In this document: piece by piece, positions 6,402-10,336 of the stretch | Layout: each line of letters opens with the position of its first letter | Numbering within the stretch: position 1 is the stretch's first letter | Source: Bdellovibrionales bacterium | GTDB taxonomy: Bacteria > Bdellovibrionota > Bacteriovoracia > Bacteriovoracales > Bacteriovoracaceae | Direction of reading: 5' to 3' | Length of the DNA: 10,336 bases | Assembly (NCBI GenBank): GCA_023250775.1 | Contig: JAHFAA010000106.1 | Coordinates: 1 to 10,336, forward strand | Translations under genes and position numbers: made by a program | The notes under the pieces: model-generated | Databases searched by the model: none | The model's input: the letters and a program-made list of their open reading frames with translations, nothing else | What the model was told of the DNA's origin: nothing

Positions 6402-7934
6402 ATGCGTACCTTAACGAAGTTATTCTTGTTGATCTCGATGCTGGCATCTTTTAGCGCTTTTAGCGCCCATGAGATGTTGGTTTACAAGGCCACCTCCAAT
6501 GTTCCCCACGATGTGACTATTTATGATCAGGGTCTTGGCGCGCTTTATGAGCGAATGAAAATGATCGAGCGGGCCCATGACCACATCGATATTGAATATT
6601 TTATTTATGACACGAGTCCATCGTCGCGCGTTTTTAACCAAGCGTTAGTCAAAAAGGCCAAAGAAGGGGTTAAAGTCCGCGTCCTTTTGGATTACTTTTT
6701 AACCATTCCAGAAATCGATGTTTTTCATGTCCTTCAGTTAGAGGCGGCCGGAATTGAAGTGAAGTATTACAACGTTGAATCCATGGCACGATTTATTAAA
6801 TATCAATATCGCAATCATCGTAAGTTGCTGTCGATTGACGGAAAAGAGGCCATTACGGGCGGACGAAATATTGCCGACGAATATTTTGATTTAAGTGAGA
6901 AGTTCAATTTTATTGATAAAGATATTCATATCACAGGCCCTTTGGTTCATGACATGGAGTCCACCTTTGAAATTTTTTGGAACGATAAACTATCTGAAAA
7001 GCTGAATGTCGAAAAATATCGCCAGATGATGGCCGAAGACACCAAGTGGATTCAAGAAAAATTAGATGGCAATGAAGAAGACGCTTCTTACTTTAAGCAA
7101 ATTGCCGCCCAAGATAAGGTTTTGGATCGTCATTACAAAATTTTGAAGGCCAGCGCCAAGAAAGATGAAGAGAAGATGGAAAAGGCGCGCCAGTTTTTGG
7201 TCGAGAGTGATGCTGATCGAAAATTATTAGGCGAACTTGCTGATCTTGGGGCCAAGGAGGCGGCACTTGCTCCCACTGGCCAATGTAGCAATATGGTTTT
7301 TGCTTCTGACTATCCAGGCTGGGGCGCCCATTTTCGCAAAACGAAAGGGATGAGAAGTGTGGTGAATAAATTCACCCGAGATGTGAAAGGCGAGGTTCTG
7401 ATTGACTCCCCATACTTCATTCCTGATAAAGATTCTCGCGCGGCCTTGAAAGATGTTTTAAAGGCGCACAAGAAAGTAAGTGTGATTACCAATAGTCTTT
7501 ATTCGACCGATGCCATTTATGTGAATGCAGTTTTTAATTCCATCATTCCTTCTTGGATTAAAAAAGGTGTCAATGCCAATGTCTTCAAGGGAAATATTCC
7601 GGAAAATTATCCCGTGGTTGAAGGTGTTGAAAAGGCCAGATTTGGCACGCACGTGAAGGCCTACACCTACGATAATGACGGCTTCATGATCGGAACATAT
7701 AACTTTGATCCACGCTCCACCATGTATGATTCTGAAATGGCGCTTTTTTGTTTTGGTGCCCCTGATTTGACCCAGGCCATGCGGGCAGAATATAACCACA
7801 AACTACAGTCTTCGCTTCACATCGATGGTCGCAAGACACTTATGGAGCACAAATTCGACAATATCCCTTTGAGCAAGAAAGTGCTGTACTACGTAGTTAA
7901 GCCATTTGCCTTTTTATTTCAGTCTCTTCTCTAG
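6402..7934 (+). CDS. Exported phospholipase D/cardiolipin synthase-like protein with two HKD motifs
   Basis: A phospholipase D superfamily enzyme, expected to hydrolyse or transfer phosphodiester head groups via a phospho-histidine intermediate. The protein has 510 residues. A signal peptide is visible (MRTLTKLFLL...FSAFSA, cleavage near residue 22), so it acts in the periplasm or outside. HKD motif 1 is NHRKLLSID with H139, K141 and D146, followed by GGRNIADEYF. HKD motif 2 is THVKAYTYD with H417, K419 and D424, followed by GTYNFDPRS. Between the catalytic halves lies a charged, probably helical insert (about 200-290). The C-terminal segment VLYYVVKPFAFLFQSLL is hydrophobic and may bind membrane. 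The start at 6402 has GGAGGA five bases upstream. The layout resembles ClsC-like cardiolipin synthases, but a secreted lipase is equally possible. The stop overlaps that of the convergent neighbour. Confidence 0.9.
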   Translation: MRTLTKLFLLISMLASFSAFSAHEMLVYKATSNVPHDVTIYDQGLGALYERMKMIERAHDHIDIEYFIYDTSPSSRVFNQALVKKAKEGVKVRVLLDYFLTIPEIDVFHVLQLEAAGIEVKYYNVESMARFIKYQYRNHRKLLSIDGKEAITGGRNIADEYFDLSEKFNFIDKDIHITGPLVHDMESTFEIFWNDKLSEKLNVEKYRQMMAEDTKWIQEKLDGNEEDASYFKQIAAQDKVLDRHYKILKASAKKDEEKMEKARQFLVESDADRKLLGELADLGAKEAALAPTGQCSNMVFASDYPGWGAHFRKTKGMRSVVNKFTRDVKGEVLIDSPYFIPDKDSRAALKDVLKAHKKVSVITNSLYSTDAIYVNAVFNSIIPSWIKKGVNANVFKGNIPENYPVVEGVEKARFGTHVKAYTYDNDGFMIGTYNFDPRSTMYDSEMALFCFGAPDLTQAMRAEYNHKLQSSLHIDGRKTLMEHKFDNIPLSKKVLYYVVKPFAFLFQSLL

Positions 7935-8725
7935 AAGCCAAAAGACAGTTTGCCCACGACAACTCGGTTGTCATAGACATTGGCCATCTCAACACCAAGA
8001 TGGAGAAGGAGGAGATGGAAGTCGGCACCAAAGAAGTAATAGGTGGTGCTGTGGGCGACATCCTCTCTTGCCGAGACAGGGACACTGGTGTTGAAAATAG
8101 AAACCGTTCCGGTTGAAGTCAAAGAAGATTTGCCATGGATCCGTCCCAATCCTGCATAGGGCTCGATAAAAAGAATTTTTTTACCAACGGTGACGGAATA
8201 GGCCACAGAGGTATTTTTATAATTGACCTCTACAGGAATGGTTCCAATATTTTGATGCCATTTTAAATCGGCGCTGGTGAAATCAAGTTTGAGTTTCAGA
8301 TCAATGATGGGGATAGCGGAAAAAACTTCGTTCACCGTCCAACGCCCGCCGATGGCCTTGTAGTCATATTCAAAACCATTCACTTTGACAGGCAGAACGC
8401 TCGCCTCAACCCCGAGACCAAATGGGGCAGTGACAATGCCCATAAGGCCCGCCTTGGGTAATTTATCCACTTTGTCAGGCGTGAGGGCATCCACGTGAGG
8501 AGAATTGCCGGCCCCGGCCAAAACACCGACTTCAAAACCAAAGATTTTTCCCAGGCTGCTGGCCCCACTTACAGTGGTGGGGTACATAATGGTTCCCAAA
8601 TCCTTGTAGAGGCCATCGAGCTGATCTTGGAGCAAGTTTGAGAAGGTAGGTTGCGCGGCCCTGACCTCGAATGTGAAAAAAAGGACATACAGAGGCAAAA
8701 GCAGTAAGAAAACATAACGACGCAT
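7931..8725 (-). CDS. Putative outer-membrane beta-barrel protein, unknown function
   Basis: I do not recognise a named family. The 264-residue product starts with a clear signal peptide (MRRYVFLLLLPLYVLFFTF, cleavage near VRAA/Q at about 23-25). It then shows alternating hydrophobic and polar strands (for example LGVEASVLPVKV, LKLKLDFTSADLKW, PVEVNYKNTSVAYSV, GKKILFIEPYAGLG) and ends in KLSFGF. The terminal phenylalanine is the usual signal for assembly by the BAM complex. Together these support an outer-membrane barrel, or a barrel-like surface protein, of roughly ten or more strands. The ATG at 8725 is well supported by AAGGAGAAG just upstream. It is convergent with the phospholipase D-like gene, the two stop codons sharing the palindrome CTAG (7931-7934), and no terminator separates them. 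Confidence 0.78.
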   Translation of the reverse strand: MRRYVFLLLLPLYVLFFTFEVRAAQPTFSNLLQDQLDGLYKDLGTIMYPTTVSGASSLGKIFGFEVGVLAGAGNSPHVDALTPDKVDKLPKAGLMGIVTAPFGLGVEASVLPVKVNGFEYDYKAIGGRWTVNEVFSAIPIIDLKLKLDFTSADLKWHQNIGTIPVEVNYKNTSVAYSVTVGKKILFIEPYAGLGRIHGKSSLTSTGTVSIFNTSVPVSAREDVAHSTTYYFFGADFHLLLLHLGVEMANVYDNRVVVGKLSFGF

Positions 8726-8944
8726 AACTTCTCCTTAAAATGGGGCGACCAAAAAGTGTTTACCCTTTAGTCACTGTCTAAAAAGTATACACCCGAAGAA
8801 TGTGAAAAATGCAAAGGCAATTCCTCTTTTTCATCAGATGGAAGAGGGGAGACGAGGTTACGCTCTTGGCATGAAATTAGCATTTAATACTGGTATTCGG
8901 CAAAAGGGCCAGATGGATATTCCCCAACCATTATTGGCCGAAAT
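8726..8944. other. Intergenic region without a recognisable gene
   Basis: This 219-base stretch separates the outer-membrane protein gene from the ATP-grasp gene's terminator. It holds the presumed promoter and ribosome site of the former at its left end. The only open frame on the plus strand begins with GTG at 8802 and reads straight through the terminator hairpin into the antisense of the ATP-grasp gene, so I do not consider it coding. A short plus-strand RNA ending at the hairpin cannot be excluded. Confidence 0.5.
8784..8814 (-). promoter_or_regulatory. Putative promoter of the outer-membrane protein gene
   Basis: On the minus strand TATACT (8789 to 8784) matches the -10 consensus at 5 of 6 positions, with TTGCAT (8814 to 8809) upstream at a long 19-base spacing. 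A start near 8777 would give a leader of about 50 bases with the strong AAGGAGAAG site at its end. Weak because of the spacer length. Confidence 0.33.
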
Positions 8945-8976
8945 AAAAACCCCTTCGCATTCGAAGGGGTTTTTTT
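8945..8976. terminator. Perfect 13-bp bidirectional intrinsic terminator
   Basis: AAAAACCCCTTCG (8945-8957) and CGAAGGGGTTTTT (8962-8974) are exact reverse complements around the loop CATT. On the minus strand it begins directly at the ATP-grasp stop codon (8975-8977) and ends in TTTTTATTT. On the plus strand it ends in seven T (8970-8976). It can therefore stop transcription in both directions. The minus-strand gene is its obvious client; no plus-strand gene ends here. Confidence 0.9.
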
Positions 8977-9877
8977 ATTTGGGGAACAAATGTTGGATGA
9001 CTTTTTTTGCCACATTGATTTTGCTGGCCTTTTCAAACTCGATAAATCCAGGACATAGTCCAACTTCTAAAAGGTGAATTTTTTTGTTGGTTAGAAGAAA
9101 ATCAATCGCGAGAAAATCGCTTTGCATTTTAGTCTGAATTTTTTGCGCCCATTCGAGCATGGGACGATGTAATCGTGTGGGGTGATTCACGGGCACAAAA
9201 TGAGTATGGCCTGCATTGTGTTTAAAATTTTTGGCATGCTTGCTTTTTCGTTTTTTCTCAACAAGACCTAGACATTGATCGCCACACAGGAGAATCCGAA
9301 ACTCTCGGGAGTTCTCCAAAAAGGGTTGCAGGATATAGCGTTGGTCCTTTGTGGCGTGCAGAGTTGTGAGCCATGAATAAAGTGAGTCCACTCCATTAAT
9401 CAGAGAGACACCGAGACCATGGTTTCCTCTTTCTGTTTTTAAAATAAAGCGCGAGCTTTTGGATTGTCGAATAAAATTTTGAATTCTTACGCCGTTTTCT
9501 TTTTCAAGATTTCCCCTCAGAATCAAGCTGGGAATAACCGGCGCTCCCAATTCTTGCAGTGTCTGAAGTTGGGCCACCTTATCCCGCATTTGAATGAGGA
9601 GAGGAAGGGGATTACTGATTCTGAAATTTGAGGCCGCAAGGTGAGCGCTTACTCGAAGGTCAAACTCATCAAAATTAACGCCCATGGTGCGATGAATTAC
9701 CCACCTGTTTTGCTTTTGCCGCGTAGGCACGCCAGAACTGATGGTGAAGCTGTAGTTATCCAGGGCCAAAACTTGTGCCTTTAGACCCATTTTTTTTGCC
9801 TCAGATAAAAAGCGTTGATGAGTTGGTAAGTCAGGATTTTGTGCTACAATTACCAGATCACATTCATTGAGGTTCAT
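8975..9877 (-). CDS. RimK-like ATP-grasp ligase
   Basis: An ATP-grasp carboxylate-amine ligase related to RimK and other glutamate/peptide ligases, which activate a carboxylate as acyl phosphate and join it to an amine. The protein has 300 residues, the usual RimK length. A pre-ATP-grasp domain spans about 1-95. MRDKVAQLQTLQELGAPVIPS (97-117) is the typical entry segment. FILKTERGNHGLGVSLING (144-162) carries the ATP-binding lysine (K147) and the glycine-rich loop. ILQPFLENSREFRILLCG is the hinge, FKHNAGHT the RimK-like FKxNxxxG, and DFLLTNKKIHLLEVGLCPGF the metal-binding end. There the usual E-V-N is E271-V-G273, replacing one expected Mg2+ ligand. The substrate cannot be named. The start at 9877 lacks a strong Shine-Dalgarno. 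A TATGAT -10-like box lies at 9921-9916, inside the divergent peptidase gene. Confidence 0.87.
   Translation of the reverse strand: MNLNECDLVIVAQNPDLPTHQRFLSEAKKMGLKAQVLALDNYSFTISSGVPTRQKQNRWVIHRTMGVNFDEFDLRVSAHLAASNFRISNPLPLLIQMRDKVAQLQTLQELGAPVIPSLILRGNLEKENGVRIQNFIRQSKSSRFILKTERGNHGLGVSLINGVDSLYSWLTTLHATKDQRYILQPFLENSREFRILLCGDQCLGLVEKKRKSKHAKNFKHNAGHTHFVPVNHPTRLHRPMLEWAQKIQTKMQSDFLAIDFLLTNKKIHLLEVGLCPGFIEFEKASKINVAKKVIQHLFPK
9823..9850 (+). promoter_or_regulatory. Putative extended -10 promoter of the M14 peptidase, inside the ATP-grasp gene
   Basis: TACAAT (9845-9850) is preceded directly by TGC (an extended -10, TGn), with TTGGTA (9823-9828, 4 of 6) at 16-base spacing. Transcription would start near 9857, 26 bases before the ATG at 9883, retaining GAGG (9869-9872). 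This promoter would lie entirely within the 5' coding region of the divergent ATP-grasp gene. Confidence 0.45.
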
Positions 9878-9882
9878 AAAGC

Positions 9883-10336
9883 ATGCTTCGTGTTGTATTC
9901 GGAATGTCGATTTTTATCATATTGGGGTATTCGTCGAGCTTTGGCCAGACTGGCGAAAGTGTAAACGAGATTTCTGGAAGTACCACGGCATCGTCGGCCA
10001 TGACTGCTTATTGCGATAAAATTGATCAGAGTTTTAAGAAATATGGCTGGGGCGATTCAGGATGCCACTCCTATAAGTGGAATCACGTGCGTAATTCTGT
10101 ACAAGGTGATCCTCTTCCCTGGGTAGTTTTTGGCGGCGAAAGCGGCGGTGATGAGCGCGGAAAAGATTCCACCATTATTTTTTGTGGCATTCACGGAGAT
10201 GAAATAACTCCTGTAAAATTTTGTTTTGATATTATGGCCCATATGAATAGTCATAAGGAGCTGTATCAAAATAGAATGGTTCTGGTGGCCCCCCTCGTGA
10301 ATCCGGATTCTTTTTTTAAGAAAAGACCAACCCGTA
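9883..10336 (+). CDS. M14-family zinc carboxypeptidase-like protein (3' truncated by the window)
   Basis: A zinc metallopeptidase of the M14 (carboxypeptidase A/MpaA) type, which removes C-terminal residues or cleaves gamma-D-Glu-diaminopimelate-type amide bonds. There are 151 residues in the window and the frame is open at the edge. An N-terminal hydrophobic segment (MLRVVFGMSIFIILGYSSSFGQ) looks like a signal peptide, placing the enzyme in the periplasm or outside. The zinc motif HxxE is seen as FCGIHGDEITP (H104, E107), and VAPLVNPDSFFKKRPTR is the conserved NPD...R segment with the substrate-binding arginine. The third zinc ligand and catalytic glutamate lie beyond the window. ATG 9883 is the first start after an in-frame stop at 9877-9879, with GAGG ten bases upstream; ATG 9904 is an alternative. 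HGDE and small size suggest MpaA-like or succinylglutamate desuccinylase-like subfamilies; I cannot choose. Confidence 0.82.
   Translation, partial: MLRVVFGMSIFIILGYSSSFGQTGESVNEISGSTTASSAMTAYCDKIDQSFKKYGWGDSGCHSYKWNHVRNSVQGDPLPWVVFGGESGGDERGKDSTIIFCGIHGDEITPVKFCFDIMAHMNSHKELYQNRMVLVAPLVNPDSFFKKRPTR

Noticed and set aside
8802..9077. Open frame of 91 codons on the plus strand starting with GTG
   Set aside because: It reads through a perfect intrinsic terminator and overlaps the 3' end of the ATP-grasp gene in antisense; it has no good ribosome site and no recognisable protein pattern.
10057..10269. Minus-strand open frame of 70 codons at the right edge
   Set aside because: It lies antisense to the M14 zinc-motif region, which is clearly coding on the plus strand.

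Overview
The window looks like chromosomal housekeeping DNA from a Gram-negative bacterium. The gene set (tatA, an exported phospholipase D-like protein, a putative outer-membrane beta-barrel, queF, hemH) and a GC content in the mid-40s by sampling suggest a Bdellovibrio-like lineage. That placement is inference, since no rRNA or other decisive marker is present. I see no mobile element, CRISPR array, tRNA or rRNA.

Layout. Positions 1-1446 (+) hold the 3' end of ffh (SRP GTPase and M domain), then rpsP (ribosomal protein S16) and a khpA-type KH-domain gene, closed by a strong intrinsic terminator. A TATAAT box is fused to the terminator's T-run and lies 7 bases before the ATG of a two-SIS-domain MurQ/GckR-like protein (1459-3006, +). 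This gene converges on tatA (3012-3227, -), which is followed upstream by queF (3328-3849, -; queuosine biosynthesis). Divergent from queF is a long gene (3933-6299, +) encoding a complete ferrochelatase joined in frame to a complete major facilitator transporter. A well-placed internal Shine-Dalgarno and ATG lie at the junction. Next is an exported two-HKD phospholipase D/cardiolipin synthase-like protein (6402-7934, +), whose Shine-Dalgarno lies in a potential hairpin. It converges, with a shared CTAG stop overlap, on a putative outer-membrane barrel protein (7931-8725, -). A 219-base non-coding gap and a perfect 13-bp terminator hairpin separate that gene from a RimK-like ATP-grasp ligase (8975-9877, -). 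Divergent from the ligase by only 5 bases is an M14 zinc carboxypeptidase-like gene that runs off the window (9883 onward, +).

How the genes fit together. The first block serves protein targeting and translation. TatA is a second export system. The middle holds cofactor chemistry (heme insertion fused to a transporter; tRNA queuosine). The right half is envelope-related: an exported phospholipase-like enzyme, an outer-membrane protein, and a ligase/peptidase pair that may make and break peptide bonds on the same kind of substrate. The most unusual items are the ferrochelatase-MFS fusion, the tight ATP-grasp/M14 pair, the loss of one MurQ catalytic glutamate in the SIS protein, two compact expression signals (a promoter inside a terminator tail, and a self-complementary Shine-Dalgarno hairpin), and a marked excess of the tetranucleotide GGCC across the window.
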